A DNA stretch of 31,125 nucleotides from Basidiobolus ranarum. Taxonomy: Eukaryota > Basidiobolomycota > Basidiobolomycetes > Basidiobolales. The notes below the pieces were generated by a model. It saw nothing but the letters and a program-made list of their open reading frames with translations. It ran no database searches and was not told where the DNA came from. Location: assembly GCA_040143965.1 (NCBI GenBank), contig JASJQH010000091.1, forward strand, positions 1 to 31,125, in the 5' to 3' direction. Position 1 is the stretch's first letter. Each line of letters starts with the position of its first letter. A program made the translations under genes and the position numbers. Of the stretch, positions 1-11,464 are shown one piece after another.

Positions 1-1104
1 AAAATAATATGTGATATGCTGGTTCAATATGGGGCACCTTAGTACTAAGCTATTTATGACCATATAGGTGCTTTGGCTATGCTTATTTCAACAGCAACAC
101 TGTAAACATCAACTCTGCTCAATAAATTAGTAAGTTCAAACCATCAATTCTTCTAGCCTTCCAAACCACTTCCAACAAGCTTCAAAAAACATTAACCATT
201 TGTACCACAATGTTGACATATAAGGTGCTCTGAAGCTAAGTAAAGAATGTGGGTAGAAACCTTTATTAACTTTTGATAATTTAATTTTCACTTCACAAAC
301 AATGGTATCCATTTCTATTGATATGGAGAAAATATTTGAACTATACTCAGGAGTTTGTGGAACTAATAAATATGTTGCATATGTGCTTTAGAACATTGGG
401 AATGCATTCAAATATATGCATTATTAGTTTTGGATAAAGATAATGCAAGTGTATAATATTAGGCCTGTTCATATAAAGATATGGTTGCTGCATATATGGT
501 AGTCCTTTTGCTAATTTACACACATATTCTCAGTAGGATAATTTTACTCACACAAGTATCTAGACAGAATTCAGGCTGTTAGCTCCAGTGAATAAAAATT
601 GAGAATAGAAGTTTTGAAAGTTTAAGTTTAACAATAATCTGTTGGATTAGGTATCGAGCCTTAACCCACAAGTCAGGTTTAATAACGGATTGTAATGAGC
701 CATTAAAGAAAACTCATAAGCAGGTGTCACAATATGCAAGTATCCACAGATATGTCGAAAGTGATGTTAGATCAGATTTCTAATAACAATTTACTTGCAT
801 AGTCGTTTTATTAGGCCCCATGTTGGATTGAAATGTCAAGCTATTATGAAGGTTAATTCTTAGTTTATTGACGGCCAAACTTGTGTCAGTACTATATGGA
901 TGAAAAGTTTCACCTAATTTCAATGTTATAGATAGTGTTACCCGTAAGAACCGTCACTAACAGTCACCAGCCGAGAAAGAAGCAAATGTCTGTATAGTTA
1001 AATGTGGATCGCGACCTAGCACCAATCTGGACATAGAGCGATAGTATAAATAAGCAGCTTGAGGCAACTAGGGAAGAGTATCAAATCAACCATTATCAAG
1101 TAAA
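1..1104. other. Intergenic region upstream of the CAP gene
   Basis: AT-rich DNA with no open frame of useful length and no recognisable RNA gene or mobile element. The last 60 bases hold the core promoter of the CAP gene. A 12-mer TATGCTGGTTCA at 15-26 recurs, as TATGTTGGTTCA, downstream of the CAP gene. Confidence 0.6.
1045..1052 (+). promoter_or_regulatory. TATA box of the CAP gene
   Basis: TATAAATA lies 53 nt before the ATG at 1105, a spacing that suits a short 5' leader. It is a consensus match seen directly; its use as a promoter is inferred. Confidence 0.6.
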
Positions 1105-1638
1105 ATGAAGAGCTGGACTATCATCATTTGCTTCGCTTTTTTCCTTCTTCAAGTGACCTCAGTCATTGCTGATCTACAAAACTCTCGTGTACGTACCAGA
1201 AGGCCTCAAAGAACAGGAACTACACCATCTAAGCCTAACCCTACCCCTACTCCAGGGGTAGGAAATGACGACCTACAAAAAATGCTTGAATTAGTGAATC
1301 AACAACGTCAACAAAACGGACAAAATCCCCTTCAACTTGATAGTCGTCTCGTTCAAGCTGCCCAAAAGCATACCGACTATCAAGCCAGCATTGGTCAGAT
1401 AACTCATGATGAACCCGGCAGACCTTTGAGTACTCGCGTATCTGAAACAGGATTCAAATGGACTGCGCTTGGAGAAAATGTGGCTATGGGTTATACCAGT
1501 GTTGAGGCAGTTATGAATGGTTGGATGAATTCACCTGGGCATCGGCAAAACATTCTGAATCCTCAATTTACTCACTTCGGCTCTGGATATGTCGCCAATG
1601 GAAACTACTGGACACAAGACTTTGCTCGACAAGCTTAA
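1105..1638 (+). CDS. Secreted CAP (SCP/PR-1-like) domain protein, bacterial YkwD-like type
   Basis: A single-exon gene for a 177-aa protein. Residues 1-22 form a signal peptide (hydrophobic run IIICFAFFLL). A basic and Pro/Thr-rich linker follows at about 26-53, then a compact CAP domain at about 54-177. The family's cavity residues are visible: His89 in the QKHT motif, Glu124 in the GEN motif, and His146 in PGHR. The domain ends in the YWTQDFA motif. CAP proteins are secreted; fungal Pry proteins bind sterols and lipids, and others act in host or microbe contacts. The mature protein has no cysteine, whereas PR-1 and Pry proteins use disulfides, so it resembles bacterial CAP domains more closely. 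A TATA box precedes the gene and AATAAA follows the stop by 62 nt. The family assignment is firm; the substrate is unknown. Confidence 0.9.
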   Translation: MKSWTIIICFAFFLLQVTSVIADLQNSRVRTRRPQRTGTTPSKPNPTPTPGVGNDDLQKMLELVNQQRQQNGQNPLQLDSRLVQAAQKHTDYQASIGQITHDEPGRPLSTRVSETGFKWTALGENVAMGYTSVEAVMNGWMNSPGHRQNILNPQFTHFGSGYVANGNYWTQDFARQA

Positions 1639-1700
1639 ATGCTCCCCAGCAGACATAACATCATTCTTTCTAGGTGATTACTATTTATTGCTAATCCCTT

Positions 1701-1706
1701 AATAAA
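1701..1706 (+). terminator. Poly(A) signal of the CAP gene
   Basis: AATAAA, 62 nt after the CAP stop codon, at the usual distance for a cleavage/polyadenylation element. Confidence 0.5.
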
Positions 1707-2416
1707 TCCTCTTTGCACACTTCATGAATCCGATGCAATCAATTAATCATCCAGTATGTTGGTTCAGCCATAACTGATTGATTGACTAAATTTCACCGCA
1801 ATCTCTATGACACAATATGTTGGTTCAAGGGTATGACAAAATCTATTCGAATGCATGCATCATTATCTGGGAAATTGTAACTAGGAATTGATTAGAAACA
1901 CTCCTCCTGTAAGATCCAATGTAGGAGATCCATCATCATCACCTCACCTCATGTTACTTAAGTTAATCATGATATTATCCATCTGTGTTCCTGACTATCA
2001 CATGGCCTCTGGGCGAGGGTAAGAGCACGGGTAAAATCCAAGGGATATGCTTCAATTAGGAAATAAAACACTTACCATACGAATGCTCAGCTGATGAAAA
2101 CGGAAATCTCAAGTATAATCCACCGCTCAAGACCACCTGTTCAAGCTCCCTTCCAAATTGAGAAATATACAGAGAATTGTAATTGATTTCGATAATCTGA
2201 AGTTTAATCGTAATATTCTAAAGGGTGGCGCCGTGTTAACCGAGTGTTTTCGGACCTTAACTATAGCTTTGAGTGGCGGCACTAACATGCTCGGAATAGT
2301 ATGATCGAAATGATCTCATCCACTCAATGTAATAATTACATAATAAATGTATGCTCAGACTCAAGATGCAGGGAATTTAGGTGAGTGCTTTTTATAGTAA
2401 TAGCTTGGAGCGATGG

Positions 2417-2424
2417 TATATAAG
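2417..2424 (+). promoter_or_regulatory. TATA box of the alanine aminotransferase gene
   Basis: TATATAAG lies 72 nt before the ATG at 2497, a fitting core-promoter position. Seen as a consensus match only. Confidence 0.55.
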
Positions 2425-2496
2425 GTGAAGTTGTGCCTTGGTTGTCATTCATATTCCTCACACATTCACTCTTGATCTTATTTTCCTTTGTATAAA

Positions 2497-4431
2497 ATGT
2501 CTCCTCAACTCCATAGCGGCTCTGTAAACAACACTTTCAAAGGTACAATGTGGTATAAATGATTTATTCACTTAGAGAAGAGACTGACTTGTTGTATACA
2601 ATAGTACCTAAAGGTAAAAAGGTTCTGAGAATCGACTCAATCAATCCCCAAGTACGGGAAGTTCAATACGCCGTTCGTGGTGAGATTGCTATCCGTGCTG
2701 AAGAACTCAAGAATGTAAGCTTCTCGGATGAAACTCCAGTGAACGAACCAAGAAAAACCTAACTTGAATCTATTTAGGAGCTATTGCAAAAAGGAAACAA
2801 CCTTCCTTTCAAAGAAATCGTTAACATTAATATCGGTAATCCTCAGCAACTGAAGCAGAAACCGATCACCTTCTTCAGACAGGTATAAGCCTCACTTTGA
2901 AGTTGCATTTCTGAGAACTTCCTCTCTAATAGATCTATATTAGGTTGCCTCTCTAGTGGAGTACCCTGATTTGTTACTGGAAGAAAATGGTGACAAGGTC
3001 AAACTATTATTTGCCACTGACGCCATTGAAAGAGCCAAACTATTGGTCAAGGCTTGTGGTGGCAGTGTTGGAGCTTACAGTCATTCACAGGGAATTCCTC
3101 ACATCCGTAAAAATGTAGCTAAATTTATTGAAGGTATGCGTGTACATTATATATGATGCTCAGATGTCTTCGATAGCTAACCCTTTCACTAGAACGTGAT
3201 GGCTATGCTGCTGATGTTAATAAGATCTTTTTAACCATGGGGTAAGTTCTAAGTTATGGTTGGTTGGTCAGAATATATACTAATGTCTCACTCTTCATAG
3301 TGCATCTGCTGGTGTTCAATTAGCTTTACGCTTCATCATTGAGCATTCCAAGGTTGGCATCATGATTCCAATCCCACAGTATCCTCTTTATACCGCCACA
3401 TTGTCGCTTTACGATGGTCAAGCTGTCCCTTATTATTTGAATGAAGAAAAGGACTGGGGTATGGATGTAAGTAACCTACAGTTACACAGTTGTCTTGTTC
3501 ACAAATCTAACCTTAGCTTGTAATTCAGATCGGAGAATTAAAGAAGTCGGTGGATACAGCTCGTCAAAATGGTACTGATGTTAGAGCTCTATGCATCATC
3601 AACCCTGGTAACCCCACTGGTCAATGCCTTGCCGAACAGAACATGCGAGAGGTTATTGAATTCTGTCAACGGGAGAAACTTGTTCTTCTTGCGGATGAAG
3701 TATATCAAGAAAACATTTACATGCCTAGAACTAGACCATTCCACTCATTCAAGAAAGTGTTGAAATCCATGGGGCCTGGGTTCGATGATGTGGAGCTCAT
3801 TTCTTTCCACTCCATATCGAAAGGTATGATTGGTGAATGCGGTCGTCGTGGTGGTTATTTCGAATGCCAAGGAATTGAACAAGAGGTGGTTGACGAGATG
3901 TATAAAATATCGTCAGTCTCTCTCTGCCCTAACGTTCAAGGACAGATCATGGTAGATCTCATGGTTAACCCTCCAAAACCCGGAGATGAATCCTATGACC
4001 TATATCAAAAGGAAATCGATGACATATACCAATCCCTTAAACGCAGAAGCAACCTTCTATGCGATGCTTTCAATGAACTAGAAGGCGTGACATGCAACAA
4101 AGCTGAGGGTGCTTTGTACCTTTTCCCAAGAATAAGGTTCCCCGATGGTGTCCTCAAGGCTGCTAAAGAAGTAGGCAAGAACCCCGATGACTTCTATTCA
4201 CTCGCAATGCTCAATGAAACTGGAGTGGTAAGCTTTAATTGGGTAGTAAATCGCTTCTTAAATTTTGACTAATATTCTGTATAGTGTGTGGTACCAGGTA
4301 GTGGGTTCGGACAAGAAAAAGGCACTGCTCACTTTCGTGCTACCTTCCTCCCGGCCGAGGATCTTTTTACTGAATTCATTGATTTGTTAAAGCGCTTCCA
4401 TCAAGACTTCATGGATAAATATCGGGATTAG
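2497..4431 (+). CDS. Alanine aminotransferase (glutamate-pyruvate transaminase), 8 exons
   Basis: PLP enzyme that interconverts alanine plus 2-oxoglutarate with pyruvate plus glutamate. Exons: 2497-2542, 2605-2714, 2778-2882, 2944-3133, 3193-3241, 3301-3466, 3529-4227, 4285-4431. They join in frame to 503 aa, close to the roughly 500 aa of the family. Landmarks are INPQVREVQYAVRG near the N-terminus, NPGNPTGQ at 247-254, Asp278 (pairs with the PLP ring nitrogen) and Tyr281, the PLP-lysine Lys320 in SISKG, and Arg473 in HFRATFLP, which holds the substrate carboxylate. I see no mitochondrial presequence: only about 15 residues precede the conserved region, so a cytosolic form is likely (inferred). 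The first coding exon is 46 nt. The intron 1 acceptor at 2604 was chosen because a nearer AG at 2575 breaks the frame. The closest yeast homologues are ALT1 and ALT2. Confidence 0.95.
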
Positions 4432-4580
4432 GCTTATCAATCCCATATATTTCCCGATTTGTATCCTTATCCCTATATATACACTAACCTCATAACATGA
4501 CGCAACACCCCCTAGTATTAATTGGCCCTGACGTACAGTTATATGTACATTATATGACCTTGATTTTATATATTCTCTGA

Positions 4581-4586
4581 AATAAA
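4581..4586 (+). terminator. Poly(A) signal of the alanine aminotransferase gene
   Basis: AATAAA, 149 nt after the stop codon, in an AT-rich 3' flank. Confidence 0.4.
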
Positions 4587-4874
4587 TTCTGTATAATTTA
4601 AGCATGATTATGAAACCAATTCTCTAAATAAGGCTCAAGATAAAGAAGAACCATTCTCCTGTCACAATCAAGAATATACTTTGCATTTATCCTCTTGAAC
4701 ACACCTCGATGTCTAGAACCAGGAAGCCTGTTACTTGACAGAACTCGATTGAAGATGCCAGGAATATGATCTGGAATGGGATATCTTCAATCAAGCTTAA
4801 CCTTGCGTACGATACAATTGTTAGTTACATTGCGATTTCCAAATATAGGATTGTTAGCATTAGGTGATATGAAT

Positions 4875-4915
4875 TCAACTAAAGATTATCAAATAGAACA
4901 TCGATCTTTAGTTGA
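4875..4915. repeat. Perfect 12-bp inverted repeat with a 17-nt loop
   Basis: The arms TCAACTAAAGAT (4875-4886) and ATCTTTAGTTGA (4904-4915) are exact reverse complements. They could form a hairpin or cruciform between two same-strand genes. No target-site duplication was seen, so I do not call it a mobile element. Confidence 0.7.
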
Positions 4916-5232
4916 TTAAACAGATCGATCTTTTGCTTTATTTAATTAGAGTCATAAATATAGAGTTTGCCCAGAGTACAGGAATTGGTGATAATTATCG
5001 ATAGTTTTAAATGATCTAATTCTACCTCAATAATTGATCAGAAAGGAAATAGGAGAAAGAGCATCAGTTCTATGACAACCGCCCTTTTTTATGCAACCTT
5101 TTCCGCATTATCAAGGTAAAAGTGTTTAAAGAAAAAAGAAAAAAAACTATTTTACTTTAGTTACGTTGTAACCTTTAGACTTTGTTTTGTGTGAAGTATA
5201 ACCTTAACTTCACTTTCTTTTACTTTTCACAA

Positions 5233-8200
5233 ATGGACGTAGACACAGCTGATATACAAAACATGGAAGCTGCTCCTAATGGAGATGCCGCAGGTTCCCC
5301 TCGTTCCGCTCAAAATAAACGTAGACGTACCAATTCACTCACAGCTGTTGGTTACAGACGTGAATCTTTAACCGATGATAATAATGCTGCTATGGCTAGT
5401 ATTCCTGCTCTTCAGCCACCTCAATGGCAAGCCACCGTTGAAAAAGCAATCAAAGCTATTGTTTCCATTAGATTTAGTCAAGTAGCTGCCTTTGATACTG
5501 AAGGTTAGTGAAGAGTCACTAAAGAAATCCATTCAATTTGGGCTTTTAGATAATGTAGATCATTTAACATATTTCTTTTGATCAGGCCCGGAGAACTCGG
5601 AAGCTACTGGATTTATTGTAGATGCAGAACAAGGACTGATCTTGACAAATAGGTATGGAAATCTCAATCATTTTCCATTATGTTCAATTTAGTTCAATAT
5701 TTTATTGACAAAAGTTACCTCTAGACATGTCGTTGGCGCTGGTCCTTTCGTAGGTGAAGCTGTTGCTCATGACCATGAGGAAGTTGATGTATACCCAGTA
5801 TATAGGTATATTTAAATGTTATGTTATAAACTGATCACAACATACTGATTTGATTTCATATAATAGAGATCCTGTGCATGACTTTGGGTAAATCACCTTT
5901 CTACACTAGTTCAATCCCCTTTGCATTTTAAATTTACCAAAGTTCCTAGTATTTTACGATTTGATACCTCCAAAATTAAGTACATGAAACTCACTGGCAT
6001 TCCACTGAGACCTCATTTGGCTCGAGTTGGTATTGATATTCGTGTCGTGGGTAATGATGCTGGTGAGAAATTGTCCATTCTTGCTGGTTCAATCTCTAGA
6101 TTGGATCGTAATGCACCTGAATATGGAGATATGACCTACAATGATTTCAATACATTCTACCTGTAAGTTAACCTTAAACTATCTAGAACCTTAAGTGATG
6201 ATATTAATAGAAATTTATCTTTAAAGACAAGCAGCTTCTAGTACCAGTGGAGGTGAGATTCTATGTGCTTGGTAGCTCTTGTGATATAAGAGTGAAACTA
6301 ATTCCTTACTATAGGCAGTTCTGGAAGTCCAGTTATTGATATTAATGGTTACGCAGTTGCCTTACAAGCTGGTTAGTATACATACCATCGAACTTTTATC
6401 GGTATATTCGAAGAAACAAATTAACCATCATTTCAACTTTAAAAGGAGGACACACCAAAGCCGCCACGGATTTCTTTCTTCCACTTGATCGTGTTAAAAG
6501 AGCATTAGATTTGATTAGGGAAGGAAAACCCGTATCTCGAGGAACAATTCAAGTTCAATTTTTGTTAGTAGTGTACACATAGATTCGGTGATCTTGCTTT
6601 TCTAAACTAACATTCTTGTTCTGACAGATATCGTCCTTTCGATGAGGTTAGACGTTTGGGACTTCGTATCGAAACCGAAACATTTATTCGCTCCAAATTC
6701 CCAGAAGAAATTGGTATGTTGGTTGCGGAAACTGTAGTTCCTAAAGGACCTGGATCCGCTTACATGGAAGAGGGAGATATACTTATATCCATTAATGGAG
6801 AATATGTGACCAAGTTTGTTCCTCTGGAGGTATTTTTGGATGATAATGTAGGAAAAGAAATAACTGTGGTTATTGAGCGTGGTGGTGTTCCACTCGAGTT
6901 CAAACTAGGAGTTCAGGATTTGCATTCGATGTGAGTTTACGAAAGTCTTATAATATCAATGCTCTGCTTGCCTAATGTTTGGTTGTTTAGTACTCCTGAC
7001 AGATACGTCGAAATCGGTGGGGCCAAGTTAAATGAGTTGTCTTACCAACTTGCTCGGTCTTATTGTGTCCCCGTGGGTGGTGTTTATGTTTCAGAGCCCA
7101 GTGGGATGTTTAGACTAGAGGGTCAAGATAACGGGTGGATCATCTCATCTGTGGACAACAAGCCAACACCCAACCTCGACGCCTTTATACAAGTCATGAA
7201 GGATATTCCTGATAGAGAGCGAGTTCCAGTGGTTTACTACTCTATCGCTGATACACACACCAGCAGTGTTGCCGTAGTACAAGTTGAAAGACATTGGTCA
7301 AGCTTCAAGCTAGCCGTTAGAAATGGTATGTAAACATGAACGCATCTGATCTTCAATGATAGATTTCTGAGCGAACCAATTTCATTTTACCCAGATGTTA
7401 GAGGTATTTGGGATTTCACTCACCTGGGTGATCCAATCCCACCTAAACCTTTGAAACCTGCCACCGCCAAGTTTGTTACCCTCGATGATAGCTTGGGAGC
7501 CGGCAAAGCTTTGATTAATTCATTGGTTAGAGTCAGCTACTATATGCCATGCAAAATAGATGGATTCCCCAGAAGCAGAGTAGGGATTGTTTCTTTAAGA
7601 CTCATTTCTGGTTCTCAATTAACATGTTCTGTAGAAACAAGGTGCTGGCCTTATCTTGAACGCCGAACGTGGTTTGGTTGTTGTCAGCCGCAGCATTGTA
7701 CCTTTTGCTTTAGGAGATTTGTCACTTACTTTCGCAGACTCCATCATTATCCCTGGTAAAGTGGAGTATCTCCACCCCACACACAATCTTACATTTATAT
7801 CTTATGATCCCAAACTGATTGGTGAGACACCTGTCAAATCTGCAGTGATTAGTGATGTTCCGTTAGTACAAGGTACCGTTCAATTCGATTACCAACACCT
7901 CGCCTTCAACACACTAATCCCTCTTTTTCATAGGTCGTAAGGTTGGTTTTGTCGCCTTCAACCATAATCATAGACCGATTTGTATCAACACCGTGGTTAC
8001 CGATGTCACTAGCGTTACAATTCCACAAAACGCTACACCAAGATTTAGGTAGAGTCCCATTCTAGACAACTCCAATAAGATCACTTCTAAATATGCTTTC
8101 GTTCTATAGGAGTATCAATTTAGAGGCAGTCACTATTGACACCCCCATTGCTCAACAATGCTCGAGTGGTGTTTTGTGCGATAATGAGGGACACGTTCAA

Positions 8201-9271
8201 GCTCTTTGGTTGTCTTATCTGGGTGAACGTACAGTGTCTGGTCATGATAATGAATACTATCTTGGCTTAAACATCAAGACAGTTCTACCTGTTGTGGAGC
8301 CTTTGTGCAAAGGACTCAAACCCAACCTTAGATTCATTAACATTGAATTGATGCCTGTTCAAATAGTTCAAGCACGTCATATGGGTCTAACAGAAGAGTG
8401 GGTAAGAAAGGTTGAAGAAGCTAGCCCACATAGACATCAACTGTTTATGATTCGACAAACTGAAGTTGGTAGCGAAAGTGCGAATCTATTAAAAGAATTG
8501 GATATTATTCTTTCAGTCAATGGTAAAACCGTTACCAGAATGTACGATTTAGAGATTCAGTATGATGTTGAGGAATTGGAAATGGTATGTTATATAATAT
8601 TCGCCTTCTCTGTGTTCGATACCTGAAGGAATTAACCCCCCCTGATCCTCAGGTTATCCTTCGCGAAAAAGTTGAAATGACCATTAAGGTTCCTACCAGT
8701 CCTATTTCCGGTGAAGGGACTAATCGGGTTGTTCTCTGGGCTGGAGCAGCAATTCAAGGTATAAAAAGAGCATTTTAATCATGTATACTGAGATTGGCGA
8801 CTAACTTTTGGATCCATAATAGAACCCCATAAAGCTGTTCTACAGCAATCCAAGACCCTTCCCTCACATGTATATATCTCTGCGCGAAGCAAAGGTTCAC
8901 CCGCCTATCAATATGGCATGGTAAGAAATAGCGATATATTCATCATAAGGAAAGTTATTCAACACTAACATTCTCAATTAGGTCCCTACTATGTGGATTA
9001 CACACATCAACGGTGTCCCTACACCCAACCTCACTGCCTTCCTGGAAGCAGTCAAGCAATGTCCTGATAACACGTACATTCGAGTCAAAACCATTAGCTT
9101 CGATATGATCCCTATGGTCTTAAGTATCAAAACAAATCAGCATTACTGGTAAATGAACAATCTTACAATATTTCTCCTTTCCTCTCTCGCTAATCACATC
9201 ATTCTAGGCCCACGGTAGAACTATTACAAGATGAGGAAGTGGATTGTGGATGGAGACAACTTTCCCATTAA
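5233..9271 (+). CDS. NMA111: Nma111-like nuclear HtrA-type serine protease with PDZ domains, 18 exons
   Basis: Homologue of yeast Nma111/Ynm3, a nuclear HtrA-family protease linked to apoptosis and lipid homeostasis. Exons: 5233-5503, 5586-5652, 5725-5805, 5867-5887, 5950-6162, 6227-6252, 6315-6371, 6446-6563, 6628-6930, 6991-7325, 7395-7579, 7635-7872, 7934-8048, 8110-8584, 8653-8758, 8823-8920, 8982-9148, 9208-9271. All close in frame to 979 aa (yeast 997). The N-terminus carries a basic KRRR run (29-32), a likely nuclear signal. The N-terminal protease half keeps the triad: His114 (TNRHVVG), Asp145 (DPVHDFG) and Ser229 (GGSSGSP). PDZ segments follow, including [12 protein letters not shown] and [18 protein letters not shown] blocks. 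The second half repeats the protease-PDZ plan but is degenerate, as in the family. I start at 5233 rather than an upstream in-frame ATG at 5182, whose extension is Phe-rich and unlike the family. Two exons are only 21 and 26 nt. Confidence 0.95.
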
Positions 9272-9830
9272 AATAAAAGATCTACGATATGACTGTTCAC
9301 ATTTCGAATAGAATCAAAAGGATCTAGTAGGCCATGGGATTCTTTGCCAGGCTTAACCACCCCTCTACCTCCATCCTTCCACCCATTTATTCACACTTAC
9401 GAAATCAGTAAACTTTATTTTCTTTCTCATCCAATATTGTACTCAAGAATTGATTTCCAAGTAAAAATGCTTACATAATTTTTATTCCCAATGGAAGTGG
9501 TTTATGAAATTCTAAGAAAATATTTATTGCAGTTTTTCATTGTTTCCAATTTAAAAAAGTAGTATAGTCAAGAGTGAAGGAAGTAAAAAAGGGAAAATAT
9601 ATAAAATCTTACATACATTCTAAAAATACGAAGATAAAATAGAGAGATAAGGAGTCAATGAAGGCCCAAACTAGCGTGGATCGCGTGGAATCAAGTAACC
9701 ATATCTTCGCATGCCCGCCAAGAAAATATTCATAAGGGTCAAGTGGTAATATGTGGAAGAGATGACTTTAGAATTGGGTGCGAAAGTATAAGAATAAAAA
9801 TCATTATAGGAGAAAAGGGATGTGATGCAT
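9272..9830. other. Convergent intergenic region between the NMA111-like gene and NOP58
   Basis: A 559-nt spacer between the 3' ends of two converging genes. AATAAA at 9272-9277 follows the protease stop directly; its closeness makes use uncertain. The rest is AT-rich with no gene. Confidence 0.55.
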
Positions 9831-11464
9831 TTATTCGGACTTCTTCTTCTTCTTCTTGTCTTTCTTCTCCTTCTTTACCTCTTCGTCATCTGAATCGGCC
9901 TTTCTCTTCTTTTCCTTCTTCTCTTTCTTTTCCTTTTTCTCCTTCTTCTCGCTCTTAGGGGCCTCTACTGCGACCTCTTCGGATTTGGCGGGAGTGGTAG
10001 GAACAACGGCGTCAGTCTTGGTGTTGTATGAGCTGACGTTGTTGTTGAACTCGAACTTCTTTTGTCCCTTAGGAGTCTTATTAGGAGTTCTGGTGGCACC
10101 GGCAGCGAAACGACCTTCCAATTGACGAAGACGGGCTTCAACCTTGGCACGGTTCTCCAAACCAACCTCAGGGGTATCCTTATCACCGAGAGCATCAACA
10201 CGGATGGAGATGGCGGCCTTGGTGGCGAGCATACGGGCAATCTTACCCTTCATCTTAGGACCAGCTTGTCCGATCAAAGAAGCGTGGTAAATCAAACCAT
10301 ACTTGGGTGTATCGTGTTTGGTCTTAAGAGCTCTGAAGAGAGCCTTTTCAGCACCGAGAATTTGAACAGTGGAAGCGGGGTGCTTGGCAAGGTTCATGAG
10401 GGAACCAGCATGAGCGATCAAACGAGCACCAACCAATTCACCAACAAGGGTGGTCAAGTTAGGAGCGATAGCAACCATACGGTTCTTAAGATATTCGTAA
10501 AGTTGAGTACGGTATTCGGTGATAGAGATAACTTGCTCACACAAGTGAGTAATGTTCATAATATCTTCATCAGAAATTTCGGTACCCATAGAAATCTCAG
10601 CAGCATCCTTCAACTCCTTCTCAAGTTCTTCGGGGAGGATGGTAGAAAGATCAGTCTTGGAGCAGTTGGTACGGAAACCCATCACTTTGACAACACGAGC
10701 GAAAGCCAAGTTATCAACAATGATCTTGGCCATTTCGGGGAAATGCCATCCATACCATTCTTTGGCACGCATAGCATAAGTATTCAACTCTTTGTCCAAA
10801 TCGTCAAGTAAAGCGATGGCTTGAACGATCATAGTATCAACCTTATCGGGAGAGAACTTAAGCTTATAACGGGAGAGAGAGTGGGAAAGACCAAGAGCCA
10901 TGGCATTCATGTCGGATTGGGGAATACCAGTTAAAAGGGAAGAGATTTGGCTACGAATACCACGGTAAAGTTCGTTAACAGTAGAGTCGGAAACGATCTT
11001 GATACCAAGCTTCTTGGAAATGGCACCACCTTTAGAGTCAACATGTTAACAAGGGTAAAGGAAGATGAATTCGATATCAAATCGAACAGAATAGAACAGA
11101 ACCATACCAAGCTTGGAGTCAGCAACAATCAAACTCTCCTTCTTCATTTCTTTCTCACTAATCTCGTCACTCAAGAACTTTTTCAAACTTTTATCAAGCT
11201 TTCCCTCGACAATAGCAGTGGCAGCTGACAAGGCATCGATGGTGTTTTCAAACTTTTGGAAAGCCTTCAATTTGATACTATCATATAAAGCATTTAATAA
11301 ATTGGATAAGAAACACCGAAACCCATAACAAGATATACTCACGTTTGGTTGGCCTTCTCGGCAGTGTCGAATTCCTTATGTAAATCATCAGGCTTTTCGA
11401 TCTTTCCGTCGTCTAGAAGTTTGAACAAGGCATAACCAGCGGGGGTTTCGTGAAGTACCAACAT
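9831..11464 (-). CDS. NOP58: Nop58, box C/D snoRNP core protein, 3 exons
   Basis: Core protein of box C/D snoRNPs, which direct 2'-O-methylation and processing of pre-rRNA in the nucleolus. Exons on the minus strand: 11464-11343, 11277-11108, 11029-9831, giving 496 aa (yeast 511). The N-terminus reads [17 protein letters not shown], the family's opening block. The central coiled-coil and Nop domain contain [29 protein letters not shown] and the very conserved blocks [15 protein letters not shown] and [20 protein letters not shown]. The C-terminal 40 residues are the Lys/Glu/Asp-rich KKE/D tail typical of Nop56/Nop58. The gene lies among ribosomal-protein genes. Poly(A/T) tracts and a TTAGGG pair lie in its 5' flank. 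An exactly antisense open stretch is a shadow caused by biased codons. Identity is certain. Confidence 0.97.

Larger units (their letters stand above)
1639..2496. other. Intergenic region between the CAP gene and alanine aminotransferase
   Basis: An 858-nt spacer holding the CAP poly(A) signal (AATAAA, 1701-1706), two copies of TATGTTGGTTCA (1755-1766 and 1816-1827) and, near its right end, the TATA box of the aminotransferase. I see no gene or RNA. Confidence 0.6.
4432..5232. other. Intergenic region between alanine aminotransferase and the NMA111-like gene
   Basis: An 801-nt spacer. AATAAA at 4581-4586 is a likely poly(A) signal for the aminotransferase. A perfect 12-bp inverted repeat (4875-4886 and 4904-4915) sits in the middle. 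T- and A-rich tracts near 5080-5160 lie in the presumed NMA111 promoter. No gene seen. Confidence 0.6.

Noticed and set aside
1816-1830. GGTTCAAGG sequences as possible tRNA B boxes
   Set aside because: The flanks cannot form a T-arm or acceptor stem, and no A box lies at the right distance.
4387-4605. 72-codon minus-strand frame over the aminotransferase 3' end
   Set aside because: Antisense to a supported exon and 3' flank, with no recognisable content.
5182-5232. Upstream in-frame ATG of the NMA111-like gene as the true start
   Set aside because: The extension is Phe/Tyr-rich and unlike the family; the ATG at 5233 gives the normal polar, basic N-terminus.
10062-10811. Long open frame (249 codons) on the plus strand across NOP58
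   Set aside because: It lies wholly antisense to a certain gene, contains no known motif and arises from the biased codons of NOP58.
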